A stretch of DNA of 64,000 nucleotides from Onchocerca lupi. Lineage: Eukaryota > Nematoda > Chromadorea > Rhabditida > Onchocercidae. The notes below the pieces were generated by a model. It was not told where the DNA came from. It did not search any database and saw nothing but the letters and a program-made list of their open reading frames with translations. The position numbers and the translations under genes were made by a program. The DNA is taken from the NCBI GenBank assembly GCA_028564675.1, contig JAOVVO010000229.1, forward strand, positions 45,329 through 109,328, given 5' to 3'. This document shows, one piece after another, positions 50,801-59,835 of the stretch. The first letter of the stretch is position 1. Every line of letters begins with the position of its first letter.

Positions 50801-53800
50801 GTTCGTTTATATCTATTGTTACAATTCAAAAAAAGTAATTACTGCAATTTGAGTTTTTAACTTAGCTGGGAAATGACAAATTTAATTCTTTATTTGCTTT
50901 TTTTACTATTTCTAAACTTTTTTTTTACCTGAAAAAATGAAATTTAAATGCAAGTTTTGAAATGGAGATTATTTCATTGAATTGTTGGGTTATGGAAAAA
51001 TGGCGCTTTCTGCCTGAAAATAAATAAGTCAATTCATAATTAGATTCATTTAGATTTAAATTAATAAAAAATAAAATTATATAGTGAATAAATATGATAG
51101 TACATATATACAAGCCCACACGTACACGTAAGTACACACGTACACACACACATACACGCATATGCACACGTATGGACTTGTAAAATTCATTTTCGAAACT
51201 TTTCATGGTATTTATCAAGATACAAGGCTTATTTATGTATATATCGCCTTCCGTTAAAACGTCTGCAAACGTGAAATTATAATCAACTTTTTGCAATTAA
51301 TCTGTGCATATTTTTAACTATTTAATTATCACGTTTAATTTATCTGTTAATATGATTGAAAATTCGATTGATGATATTCAGTAATATCAGAATCTACTCT
51401 TAATAATTACATAATTATAATTTAATAAATTCGCGTAAGTTTACTTTCAAATTTAAATTTTGCGTGATTTTACCTAAATATAATTACTCCCAATTAATTT
51501 CTTTAATTCAAGTTTAGGAAAGAGCTCTGCAAAATGCAGGATTCTTTTAAACTCTATGATAAAATATCTCTTTCATATTCCTTTTCGTTCAGTGTATTTT
51601 TCTCGATTTTTCATTGATTCTTTCTGCATTTTTGGCTGTTTATTGCAATCAAATGTTTTACTTCCGGAAAATATCGAATAAATGCTTTTATTTTTTCAAG
51701 ACTTCATAATGTAACAGCAATCGAAAGAATGCTTATACAGTTGGAAGAAACGGAACGAAGTTTTGATACATTTTGGATGAAACACGAGAAACGCCTTACG
51801 CAATGCTTGAAGCTTCGACGATTTGAAGATTCATTTAGGAAGGTAAGCTAATTTTGCAATTATTTTAATTTCATTAATTGCAAGTGTGACTTACTTACTT
51901 CCAACTACATCTTTCATTCTTAATACTCAAATTCAAAGTTTTCAAAGTTGTAAGTTAAAAATCTAAGAAATCTATCTGCATAATTAATGAGAAAAGAGAT
52001 GATTCTTATATTGCAAAATTTAAAGTTATAGTCAAGAATCTGAGAAATTTATTTGTAAAACTAGCGACAGAAGGAATAACTTTTAATTGCGCCTTCAAAG
52101 TTGTTATCGAGAATGAAAGAATATCTCTCATTATCACTAAAATCGAACTATATCAATAAATTAGGCGATCGCAATATCACTAAATCACTAAATATCACTA
52201 GATGAAAGCGGTTGAAAATGAAGGAATAACTTTGAATATCACTAGATTTGAAATTCCGATTGAGAATCTAAGTGATCTATTTGTAAGACTAATTGAGAGA
52301 AGGAATAACTTTAACATCACGAAAATCCAAGAGACATACTCGTAAGACTAACAAGTTAAAAATTTTTAACATAACTTTTAAAACCGCCGAATTCAAAGTT
52401 GTGACTAAGAATCTAAGCGATATACCTTGTTAGTAAGACTAACAAGGTAAAAGTTTTTACTTAACTTTTAACTTACTTTTAACTTTTTTACTATGTCTTA
52501 ATAAAATTTTGAGAAAGAAGAAATAATTCTTGTAAATCATTAACATAATAAATTACTGATGTATTCTGAATTAAATAGAAGATTATCAGTTTCAAGATTT
52601 CTACATTACTATCATATATCATTTTTTCAATCGTTTCCTTCTGACATTGACTTTTACTATAACTTTTAACTTTTCTTACTAAATTTCAATGAAACTCTCT
52701 TTTGACATTTACTTTTACTATAACTTTTAACTTTTCTTACTAAATTTCAGTAAAACTCTCTTCATATCTTTGCCAGAAGCTGTCTATCAAATAGTTATCT
52801 ATTCGAATTATCTTGTTTTATCACTATTGATCAGTCCGAAAATGTCGAATTCCGTCTTTTAAACTCGTCTATTAGTTGTAGTAGAATATTTTGTGGAAAT
52901 TTAAATTCTCATTCTTTTCATCTATATTTCTCATTTTTATCTTCTTCTTTCTCCCAACCTTTCTCTTCGATCTTACTCATTTTCTTTCCAATTTGTCCTT
53001 GTAATTTGCCGAAAATTCCAAAAATAGTTCAAATCGTATCATTTGAATGCTACTACATTGTTCTGATTAAAAAAGATTTTTATCATTTTATAACTTTTCT
53101 GTTCAATTTACACATTATCATCCATGATTGATTAATTAATTTCTAAATAATTGAACAGATATTCTTTGAAATAAAGAAAAAAAAATTTTTTTTAGCCAAT
53201 AAAAAGATAATTGAAACATTGTAAGATAGTAGAGATTTTTTCCATTAATTATATTTTAATTAGTCAGCGATCGTTATTATTTCACCGATTTCTAAAGATC
53301 TTATCTTGTTAAAAACTTTTAATTTGAATAATTGCAATAATTATGTTTTTTAGCAAAGCATAATTATTTGCATAAATGTTGATTCTAATATGAGCAGTAA
53401 AGAAGTCTAGGAAACATCATTTCTGATTCTTTTCAGAATCTTCTCTAATCTGAAATATCTGTCTCAGAATGCGCTCAATCATTTTAGAATCTTTGCCAAA
53501 AAAATAATCGAAGAAAATTAGAATGAAGCAATCTTTTTTTTTTTTTTTTTTCGATATATCAAAGGAATTATTTGATTACTTTGGCTGAATGATGGAATAG
53601 TCAAATTGAAAGCCAACTGAAAATGATAAGTGCCTGATTAAAAAATGAAATAAGTTTCTGGATAATCCATTTTTATTCAATGCAAATTCCTTTTGTTAGT
53701 TTAATGATGCATTGATATAAATAGAACAGATGAAAGGATAATGATGATGTGACCCTTCTTCTGTCCACTTCATGGTCATTCTTTAGTTTTAATTCTCCTC

Positions 53801-54438
53801 TCTACATGTCCTATAAAATTCACATTCTTTCAAATAATCTTATCAGTTATTTAAATATTTTCAAAATTTAGCATTATCTCTAATTTACTAATCTAACCTT
53901 ATACCATTCATCATTTCTTTTTAGTAGTTAGTTGCAATTATCAATTTATTAGTGACAAGACATTATATGACCAGTATATATGATAGCTTATCATGTTCAA
54001 TTCTATCAGAGTTATCTTATTATTATACTTTTAATAATTATCATAGATTTCAATAAAGTGAAATGTTTGTAAGTTTGTAAAATAATCAATAAAATATTGA
54101 TTAAGCATTATGTAATTCTTGAAAGTAATCCGCTTTTAGTAATTAATTTTACTATTACATTTCTTAATAAGTATCATAGGCTTCAATAGGACGAACTTTT
54201 TTAAAAACTTGTAAGCAATCAGTAAAATATGATTAAGCATTATGAATTTCTGAGATACAAGCCTATTTTTCGGAAGAAATAGGGAAAATTATTGTGCCTT
54301 AGAAAAAAAAAAGTTATTTGAGGACTTCACATTTTGAACATTTTCGAGAAACTCATTGATAAGAGGGGATGACATTGTGTCAAAGCTCTTGGTTTGTCAT
54401 TTGAAAGACAAATAATCGAATATTTTTCCCTTTAATTT

Positions 54439-54470
<32 letters not shown>

Positions 54471-57400
54471 GCAAAAAAAAAAAAAGAATTCTATTTGCTT
54501 ATTTTAATCGTTCATCTGAGAAGAAAATTCATTGAAAAGAATTTGTAATCGATAATGAAGAAATAAATGAATAGATTTCATTTGCCATCTATTCAAATTA
54601 TCTTGTTTTTTTTTCTAATTTGATTTATATTATTAATTACAGGATGGAAGTAGCAGCAATTTTATAATCTTATCATATTTCCAAATTTCCACCTCAAATA
54701 CTTTTCGAGAATTCTCGAATTAAAAAAAGACAGATATTTCATATACATTTACAAATATGTTCCTATCAAATGGACATTTCACTAAATTATAAAAAATGAA
54801 TAATTTTATCCTTTAAATGTAAACGTATTTTAAAAAAATTATTCGATAAAGCAATATTATTTAAAAGTAGAGCTTTTTTATAATTTTTCAAGAATATTTA
54901 TTATTTTAGGATTTGTAAGTATCATAATTATTCGTCAAAGGTTAAAGGTTATTGTAAGTTCGCAGGGAACGTGAATATTTTTTGATAAATACTGCTGAAA
55001 AAAAATGTGTATATTTAATAAAACTTTATCGAAATATAAATAGTCTAATTATTATTATTATGATTATAGCTGCAATCAGCATTTGCAAAACATATGATTC
55101 ATTTGGAAGAGCATCGAGAAGTTGGTGATGGCCCGGAAAAAGCTGAACAATTAGCTCAAGCACATGCTGAATACTGTCAACAAGCTATGGTATACATATT
55201 TGACTACTGTAATCATTATGATTACTGTGGGACCAGTTACCATATATCATCATTTGAACATATCATTATTTGAAGCATATATTACAAAAAACAAATAAAA
55301 ATGTATTCTTTATATAATTTCGATGACAATTATCATCTACGAAAATATGACTTTAATTAGAAAAAAATATAAAATTATGAATGACATAGGAATATTTAAT
55401 TCATTAGAATTACTACTTTTACTCGTTAGGTTTATTATTTTTATTAATTAGGCTTATTATTTTTACTAAGTTATTTTGTGGATTCGTTATTGTTATTATT
55501 ATTATTGCTAATTATTATCTATTAAAATAATATTATTATTACATTATTATAGTATTTTTAATTGTTATTATTACTACTATTATTTTCATTATTATCATTA
55601 TCATTGTCATTATCATATCATTTATATCATTAAATCCTACCAATTACATTATATTTTTCTGCTCTTTTACAAGCATAATATTTATTTTAGTCATTCCTTG
55701 AACTGCACATTCATAAGAAGGATATTCATTAATTATTTATTATTCGCATAAACAATTTACTCATCAACATTAGCTTCAATCTTAAATTATTTATCATTTT
55801 CGCCTACTAAGTTTAGGGTTCAAAAATCTTTCTTTTGAATAATTTTAATAAAATAATTTAAAAACTGATCTTACTTTTTTTCTTAATTACCTGTGCTAAT
55901 TATATGTTTTCATTAGTAATATATCATTTCTCTGAACTTTAGGAGGACGTGAATGGCGCACGTTTATTACGTGATGAAGGACAAGAGCTAATCTCATCAC
56001 AAGATGTTGAATTAACAGCAAGCTTATTACCAAAATGTGGTGAATTAGATCGAATGGCTGATGCATTAAGTGGTGCACTTGAACGACGTGGCCAAGTTTT
56101 ACGTTTAAGCAAGGATATGCATCAGCAAATATATGCGGTAATTTATTGGCCTAGCCTAGTCTGAAATAATCTAATTTTAGTTTATAATAACGGCTATTTC
56201 AGTATATTTTAGGCTATGATAATAGCGACTATGCAAATTTTTCTTTAAATTCTTTAAATTTACATCTCTCTCATTTCCTTATTTTATTAATAATTTTCTA
56301 GAGTGACTTCAAGAAATTGCATTTTGATTGATAATGGAAGCAAAATATTTCTTGAATGGTGACTAAATTGATTGAAATTATTATCCATTAATCAAGAAAT
56401 CTCGCGAGTTTCGTCGCACTTCCATTCTTCTTGACATTCTTAGAAGAATAAATCATTTAGAGAAATTATCTTTCAAATGGATTCTGAAATGAAATTATAT
56501 TTAGAAACAATTAAAAGATCGAAAAATAAGCAAAAGCAGATGTATAATAAAAAAAATTTCAGTGATCATTGATCAAAGATAAATTTGCAAATTTAAATTA
56601 AATTGAAAGAATCGACTTAAATTAAATTGAAAATTTATAATGGATCAAATTTAAATTAAATTGACAGAATGAATGGAAAGAAAGAAAAATATGACAGGAT
56701 CTCAATAATTTGTAAAATTCATTATATTAATTAACAAAATGAAGCAGAGATTAATGTTTCGATAACTTTAATGGCATTCCTTGCTTCAGATATATTATAA
56801 ATTATCTGCCATCCATGCATTGTTAAATGTCAATGATAATTAATTTTAAATTACATAAAAATACGTCATTAATTCAAGCGTGGACGTGTGAACATGTATA
56901 CGTATATTTTTTGCATCTCACGTATATAGTATCCGTAGTATCTGTAGATGGATAGATAGCGTGTGCGCAAAAGTGCATACGTCGAAAAACGTGTATATGC
57001 GTATGTCGAATGTGTCCAAATTCGCAATCTCTTGTATGTTTTAAGAATTTAAATATAAGTTTACCCAAACGTGTACATGTGCATATCGAACGTGTCCAAT
57101 GTTTGCGATCTCTTATACGTATTTAGGAAGTAAGCATAAAGTGTACTTCTTCCTATAATTTCTAAATTGGTTCTGAACCCTCTAAATGACGTGAAATTCT
57201 CTAAAAAACGTGAAGAAGCCATCTGTTCCATCTGGCTGATGACAAAGAACCTTCAAGAAGCTTCGAAACCTTTCAACTTCACTTTCTCAAGTATTCCGTA
57301 AATGAAGCTTTTCAAGGACTCCTTCATTCAACATCTAGTAGTAATTACTCTTGACAGACTTTAATGCATGAATTTGTTGATATGCAAATTATCGAAAATT

Positions 57401-59835
57401 ACTGTAATTCCTTTTAAATATTTGAACAATCAATGAATAACTTAAATAGAAATCTTGAATAGAATTTATTTTGATTAATTATAATTCATTGAATTTCTTT
57501 TTGAAAATATTGTCAAGAAAATGAACCTTTTTTCTCTCTTTTTCATAAATTTTTAAACAAAACTTGGCAAATTTTCACACAAAAAAAAGGAAAAAAAATT
57601 ACCGATTTTTATTTTATTCTTCGTAAATTAATTTTTTTCAAATTTTTAAATTGATTTTAAAAAATTCCTCCAAATTTTCAGGAATATAAAATAAATAATT
57701 CAAAATTTAAAATTAATTTTGATATTTTATGTAGAGTCTTAAAACTAAATGATATCTTTGTTAATTGCTTTTCTATTTCATTTAATCATACTTTATTGGG
57801 TTAATTTAATAATTATCTATTTCAATAATAAATATTTTAAATATTTGTTAAATTTAAATTTTCAAAAGTTTTAGGCGAATAATTGGTGTCATCGTGGTGT
57901 TGAACTGTTGACAACAATACCATATGATTGTGCAGTAAGTAATGCCACCAATGCATTAACAGCCGTTGATAAATATATCGAAGAAGGCGAATTATTAAAG
58001 GTTGATGATTTCTCAATAGGGTGACAATGAAGAGATGACGTGATATGATATCACTTCTTGTCAGCTAATGATAAGATTAGTTTGCCACAATAATCAATTT
58101 CAGTTTGCTCATTCTATCATTTTATTGATTCGGTTACGCAAAAGTATTGTATTTTGTTAAAATAATGTTAACCTAACAAAATATACTGTAGTATCGTAAT
58201 GGAACTTACATTATCAGTAGTGGGATTGGCTGTAATGTCGTAGATCGGGTTTACTGTATTCGTAATGAAACTTGTAGATTTAATTATACAAAAATATTGA
58301 TAAATTGTGATATTTTAACGATTAGTATTTCGTTAAAATAATGTTAACCTAATATAACACATACTGTAGTATCGTAACAGAACTTACTGTATTCGTGGTA
58401 AGATTAGTTTTAGCATCGTAACTGGAGTTAACTGTATTTATAATGGAACTTATTATCGTATCGTAAATGGAACTTACTATATTATCATTCTAATTTTGCT
58501 TTTAATATATTTTCAGTTGGATACTTTTAATAATGGGTCAGGTTTGAATAAATTGATAATGCTAACTACAACTGATACATCGACATTACTTGCGCAGGTA
58601 ATTTTATTGACATCCAATTTTAGAAAATTAAAAAAAAATTTTTTTTCAAATTTGTAAGCGAATTTGAAGTCCAAAATTATTGCATTTTAATAAACAATTT
58701 GAATAAATGGTAATGTAGAAATGTATAGATTTCCTTTGAAAAATTTTTGAAGATTTTCATATTGATTGAATCAAGGGATTTTCTGGTACTTCATTTACAA
58801 ATTTTGGATTATTTTGTTTTTTATTCCCAAAATTATAATTGATAATTTTATTAAACCAAATTTTTTCCTATAATTGTAATTAGTGATTTTATTAAATCAA
58901 ACAACATTATTTTCGGTATTTCTAATATTATTTAATCATAATCTATAAGAGTGATGAAGAAAAAAATTTTACTAATGAATAAAATTAATTTGGCATACTT
59001 CTATTACTTCATGAATAAGATTATAAATTGTACTAAAAAAATCAAATTAGAATGAAAAAAATTTTTGCTCTATCACATAAACATATTTTATATTATTCTG
59101 TTTATTAAATAAATTTTGAATTAATAACTTTTTGAAATTTATAAAGTATTTTATAATGTCCTAAAATTCACGAAAATTAAAAAATTAATAAAATAATTAA
59201 TAACAAACAAAAAATCGAACAATTTTATATTATAAAAGCTAGAATGGCTAAGAAATACAAAATATTTCAAAAAAAAAAAAAAAAGGAAAAAGAAAAAATA
59301 ATCGAAAAATATTTGAATAAAGAAGCGAAACAACCTTTTTTAAAGCATTTCATATGAAAAGAAAAAAGGAAAAAAATAATCTATTCATTTTAAATCAGAC
59401 GAATGATGGAAGAATTTAAGTTTGTCTTTTCTTTCTAGAAAATTTTTTTATTGATTTTGCAAAATTTTACAATTATTACTTACTCAACTGAAAATTATTT
59501 GATAAATCAGTCGAATTTATCATTGATATAATTAACAGTATGCAAATATTCCACTGAGTTATCAAAGGATACGATATTACGTGAAAACAGTTCAAAAAAT
59601 AGCATATTTTCATATGATGTAATTTAAACTTGATAAATCATAGGTTGCGGAGCGTATTGATGATATGAGACTCTTAAGCGTTTCTCGACGTGATGCTTTA
59701 CGAAAGATGGCTCTACGTGAGGTGCGAAAACCACCGGTTCAGGTTGTTAGTCCGGAAAAATTACCGTACTCTAATGATGATAAAAGTTGCTCGACGAGTG
59801 ACAACACGAATTCAATTTCAGCATCACCCACTAAA
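29638..59835 (+). CDS. uig-1: DBS/MCF2L-family Rho guanine nucleotide exchange factor, N-terminal and central part (multi-exon, partial at both ends)
   Basis: Fifteen exons with unbroken phase give about 668 residues. Residues 1-130 are Ser- and acid-rich with no family match I recognise. About 150-300 form a CRAL-TRIO/Sec14-like domain, with RFAFITGARTKEGNPVLIFP, YVIIIDRRMDKWSSVRLLL, VRIVLVLKP and MDVGGVLKYNHLEW, matching the DBS/MCF2L pattern (VIDRRQDKW, LVLRP, DLGGTLDY). Next come KETELPNDVETT and spectrin-repeat-like helices including FDTFWMKHEKRLTQCLKLRR and LLPKCGELDRMADAL. The last exon has RRDALRKMA then RKPPVQVVSPEKLPYS, the linker before the DH domain. DBS-type proteins activate Rho/Cdc42 through DH-PH; the Sec14 domain binds phosphoinositides and restrains activity. 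DH-PH is expected downstream. The C. elegans counterpart should be uig-1, a Cdc42 GEF of muscle attachments. MCF2 or a PLEKHG4-like GEF is less likely. The start codon is not identified. Confidence 0.9.
29801..31155. other. Rho GEF intron 1-2
   Basis: It opens with a 27-base T run just after the donor. The rest is AT-rich with nothing recognisable. Confidence 0.75.
31156..31382 (+). CDS. uig-1: Rho GEF exon 2
   Basis: Acceptor GTTATAG ends at 31155 and donor GTACGA starts at 31383. 227 nt, completing Glu from the previous exon and leaving one base. It encodes KLPKSDSINSMEAPKFHYD, a helix DLRVLKEALKSAEFLEE and the acidic end MSEISSDTDDNW. The Met at 31187 could start a shorter isoform made from an internal promoter. 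Confidence 0.82.
31383..35022. other. Rho GEF intron 2-3 with ATT/ACT-rich repeats
   Basis: The first 2.4 kb are featureless apart from homopolymers. From about 33860 to 34640 there are TTTGTCATGAAAACTA-type repeats of about 65-80 bp, then CAACAACTACTACT-like triplet tracts. These leave open frames on both strands which I treat as artefacts. Confidence 0.7.
33970..34640. repeat. Degenerate repeat array and ACT/ATT triplet tract
   Basis: Copies of TTTGTCATGAAA or close variants occur near 34022, 34088, 34147, 34231 and 34316. Triplet-rich sequence follows to about 34560. Confidence 0.75.
35023..35106 (+). CDS. uig-1: Rho GEF exon 3 (start of Sec14-like domain)
   Basis: Acceptor AATTGCAG ends at 35022 and donor GTAAGT starts at 35107, a consensus donor. 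84 nt, phase 1 in and out. It encodes IKIKEMSDILASRFAFITG, equivalent to the LLSKKFAYLSGG entry of the CRAL-TRIO domain in DBS. Confidence 0.9.
36795..37170. repeat. Minisatellite, about five units of 75-95 bp
   Basis: Each unit holds a variant of TATTGAATTATATTGCAAAA followed by TTTGCATTCACTTTGCTTAC and a TTTTATA-GGTTCGA-like segment. Confidence 0.75.
38300..38625. repeat. Decayed tandem repeat with ACGT-rich blocks
   Basis: About three units of 110-150 bp share AAATCAAACGTATATTTCAA and TATTCTATGACTAAAAATT variants. The middle is rich in ACGT motifs (GACGTAAA, GTACGCGTG), rare elsewhere in the window. Confidence 0.65.
40380..40488 (+). CDS. uig-1: Rho GEF exon 4 (Sec14-like domain)
   Basis: Acceptor TTCTTTTCAG ends at 40379 and donor GTAACT starts at 40489. 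109 nt, phase 1 in, phase 2 out. It encodes ARTKEGNPVLIFPDSRS then EELHLLVSYLLQIP. The GG-x-P-hydrophobic-FP pattern and the SYL-x-x-IP end match DBS and Trio Sec14 domains. Confidence 0.92.
40489..40804. other. Rho GEF intron 4-5
   Basis: 316 bases, AT-rich, with a short two-copy element (TAAAATGAAT...GAAATAAATAA). Nothing else seen. Confidence 0.7.
40805..40895 (+). CDS. uig-1: Rho GEF exon 5 (Sec14-like core strand and helix)
   Basis: Acceptor AATTCCAG ends at 40804 and donor GTATGC starts at 40896. 91 nt, completes Pro and leaves phase 0. It encodes YVIIIDRRMDKWSSVRLLLA, the most conserved piece of the DBS/Trio Sec14 domain (D-x-R-x-x-KW). Confidence 0.93.
40896..44778. other. Rho GEF intron 5-6
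   Basis: 3.9 kb of AT-rich sequence with homopolymers and faint duplications (for example AGGAAA-AAGCATTGG near 41842 and 42166). No exon, RNA gene or intact mobile element was seen. Confidence 0.7.
44779..44889 (+). CDS. uig-1: Rho GEF exon 6 (Sec14-like domain)
   Basis: Acceptor AAATTGCAG ends at 44778 and donor GTATGC starts at 44890. 37 codons, phase 0/0, encoding NSFPRPVRIVLVLKPESVLQ and RALEVGYRG. SFP-x-x-(hydrophobic)VLVLKP is the next Sec14 strand of this family. The preceding intron is 3.9 kb. Confidence 0.92.
44890..48549. other. Rho GEF intron 6-7 with a long palindrome
   Basis: Contains the palindromic ATT/ATA tract near 45570-45680 and a faint repeat at 46310-46640 (AATGAAAAGATCAAAAATATC twice). 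The rest is AT-rich without recognisable features. Confidence 0.7.
45607..45678. repeat. Overlapping perfect palindromes, the larger 52 bp
   Basis: Bases 45627-45678 form an exact 52-bp palindrome centred between 45652 and 45653. Bases 45607-45644 form a second one with 18-bp arms and a 2-base centre. Both are built from TTATAATT, GTGATTAT and similar blocks, so the tract can extrude as a cruciform or fold into alternative RNA hairpins. Confidence 0.95.
48550..48666 (+). CDS. uig-1: Rho GEF exon 7 (end of Sec14-like domain)
   Basis: Acceptor AATTTCAG ends at 48549 and donor GTAACC starts at 48667. 39 codons, phase 0/0, encoding VLICQSSLELRRYIGPDCLT then MDVGGVLKYNHLEWVQHRM. It matches the family pattern of a final strand, a YI-x-x-x-LT-x-D-x-GG loop and the Y-x-H-x-x-W motif. 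Confidence 0.93.
48667..49900. other. Rho GEF intron 7-8
   Basis: 1.2 kb of AT-rich sequence with T runs near 48776 and 48857 and a weak two-copy segment at about 49030-49230. No gene feature seen. Confidence 0.7.
49901..50050 (+). CDS. uig-1: Rho GEF exon 8 (Sec14 to spectrin transition)
   Basis: Acceptor TTTTTTTCAG ends at 49900 and donor GTTATT starts at 50051. 50 codons, phase 0/0. It encodes IERMKSSATVIAQSLSEFGR and KETELPNDVETTARILEIQT; ETELPNDV is shared with DBS. The frame stays open far into the following intron apart from one stop. Confidence 0.92.
50051..50521 (+). repeat. Rho GEF intron 8-9: tandem array of copies of the acceptor and exon start
   Basis: Five degraded copies and the real site are spaced 85, 83, 84, 87 and 85 bases apart, with the TGCA/TGCG of each acceptor at 50093, 50178, 50261, 50345, 50432 and 50517. 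Each unit holds a T-rich tract, TTTGCAG or a broken version, a form of GAAGATTTCCGGATATCC, then ATACGGAAA and a spacer ending CTGATTTTAGTGCTAG. The copy at 50339-50376 keeps a complete TTTGCAG acceptor and would give EDFRTSVRKSFNAVL then a stop. The intron is 471 nt, a multiple of three, with a single in-frame stop (TGA at 50267). Confidence 0.9.
50522..50619 (+). CDS. uig-1: Rho GEF exon 9
   Basis: Acceptor CATTTGCAG ends at 50521 and donor GTAATT starts at 50620. 98 nt, phase 0 in and two bases out. It encodes EDFRISIRKGLSLLRHVRQL, matching EDLRLALKEGHSVLESLREL of DBS. This exact start site is preceded by five degraded copies of the acceptor plus the first ~30 exon bases at ~85-base spacing. 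Confidence 0.9.
50620..51700. other. Rho GEF intron 9-10
   Basis: 1.1 kb, AT-rich, with an AC/ACGT-rich microsatellite-like tract at about 51105-51180 (CACACGTACAC motifs). The remainder shows nothing recognisable. Confidence 0.7.
51105..51180. repeat. AC/ACGT-rich microsatellite
   Basis: Imperfect ACACGTAC and ACACACAC repeats. The - strand frame over it is an artefact (Val/Arg/Cys-rich). Confidence 0.85.
51701..51842 (+). CDS. uig-1: Rho GEF exon 10 (spectrin-like repeat)
   Basis: Acceptor TTTTTTCAAG ends at 51700 and donor GTAAGC starts at 51843. 142 nt, completes Arg and leaves phase 0. It encodes LHNVTAIERMLIQLEETERS and FDTFWMKHEKRLTQCLKLRR, the spectrin-repeat helix with the invariant Trp seen in DBS and Trio-type GEFs. 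Confidence 0.93.
51960..52460. repeat. Minisatellite, about five ~80-bp units
   Basis: Shared blocks are GAGAAAAGAGATGATTC / GACAGAAGGAATAACTTT and GTCAAGAATCTGAGAAATTT. It begins about 120 bases after the donor of the preceding exon. Confidence 0.7.
52643..52762. repeat. 60-bp tandem duplication
   Basis: Copies at 52643-52702 and 52703-52762 are nearly identical (GACATT(G/T)ACTTTTACTATAAC... to AAACTCTCTT), so the event is recent relative to other arrays. Confidence 0.9.
55070..55189 (+). CDS. uig-1: Rho GEF exon 11 (spectrin-like helix)
   Basis: Acceptor GATTATAG ends at 55069 and donor GTATAC starts at 55190. 40 codons, phase 0/0, encoding LQSAFAKHMIHLEEHREVGD and AEQLAQAHAEYCQQAM. It corresponds to the DBS segment with TDIGNSLAHVEHLLRDL. 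The preceding intron is 3.2 kb. Confidence 0.88.
55190..55942. other. Rho GEF intron 11-12
   Basis: Contains an ATT/ATC-rich triplet tract at about 55485-55630. Otherwise plain AT-rich intron. Confidence 0.7.
55943..56137 (+). CDS. uig-1: Rho GEF exon 12 (spectrin-like helices)
   Basis: Acceptor GAACTTTAG ends at 55942 and donor GTAATT starts at 56138. 65 codons, phase 0/0. It encodes ARLLRDEGQELISSQDVELT and LLPKCGELDRMADALSGALE, matching the ALSLDGEQLI...RPKCQELRHLCDQ pattern of DBS. Confidence 0.93.
56138..57874. other. Rho GEF intron 12-13 with an ACGTGTA-rich duplication
   Basis: AT-rich apart from 56875-57130, which is unusually rich in ACGT motifs and contains an ~84-bp duplication. 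Confidence 0.7.
56984..57145. repeat. ~84-bp direct repeat with ACGTGTA motifs
   Basis: Copies start near 56984 and 57068, sharing AAACGTGTA(T/C)ATG, ATGTCGAATGTGTCCAA and GCAATCTCTT blocks. Confidence 0.8.
57875..58000 (+). CDS. uig-1: Rho GEF exon 13
   Basis: Acceptor AAGTTTTAG ends at 57874 and donor GTTGAT starts at 58001. 42 codons, phase 0/0, encoding NNWCHRGVELLTTIPYDCAV and ALTAVDKYIEEGE. MKWCDEGIYLLASQPVDKC and EIEKFLETG in DBS are the matching segments. Confidence 0.9.
58001..58516. repeat. Rho GEF intron 13-14 made largely of a decayed tandem repeat
   Basis: GTTAAAATAATGTTAACCTA occurs at about 58157 and 58332, 175 bases apart. Around it, ACTGTAGTATCGTAA and GGAACTTACT(G/A)TATT blocks recur at shorter spacing as far as about 58495, close to the next acceptor. 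Confidence 0.75.
58517..58597 (+). CDS. uig-1: Rho GEF exon 14
   Basis: Acceptor ATTTTCAG ends at 58516 and donor GTAATT starts at 58598. 27 codons, phase 0/0, encoding LDTFNNGSGLNKLIMLTTTD and ending LLAQ. It is less conserved than its neighbours; placement rests on phase, splice signals and position. Confidence 0.75.
58598..59643. other. Rho GEF intron 14-15
   Basis: 1 kb of AT-rich sequence with an A/AG-rich stretch near 59268-59300. No other feature seen. Confidence 0.7.
59644..59835 (+). CDS. uig-1: Rho GEF exon 15, last in window (pre-DH linker)
   Basis: Acceptor AAATCATAG ends at 59643 and donor GTATCA starts at 59836. 64 codons, phase 0/0. It encodes a helix SRRDALRKMALREVRKPPVQ then VVSPEKLPYS and a Ser/Asp/Asn-rich linker, matching RRQASLKKLAARQTRPVQPV before the DH domain of DBS. 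If the donor is not used, the frame runs on to a TAA at 59874-59876, an alternative end with no DH-PH. Confidence 0.88.

Larger units (their letters stand above)
51843..55069. other. Rho GEF intron 10-11 with several decayed arrays
   Basis: From about 51960 to 52460 there are ~80-bp units with AAGTTGT...AAGAATCTAAG(A/C)GAT and TTTGTAAGACTAA. A 60-bp perfect-looking duplication follows at 52643-52762, and a ~130-bp pair at about 54035-54130 and 54165-54260. No exon-like sequence was found in the remainder. Confidence 0.7.

Noticed and set aside
50925..51296. 123-codon - strand frame
   Set aside because: Crosses the AC/ACGT microsatellite in an intron; no domain and repeat-driven composition.
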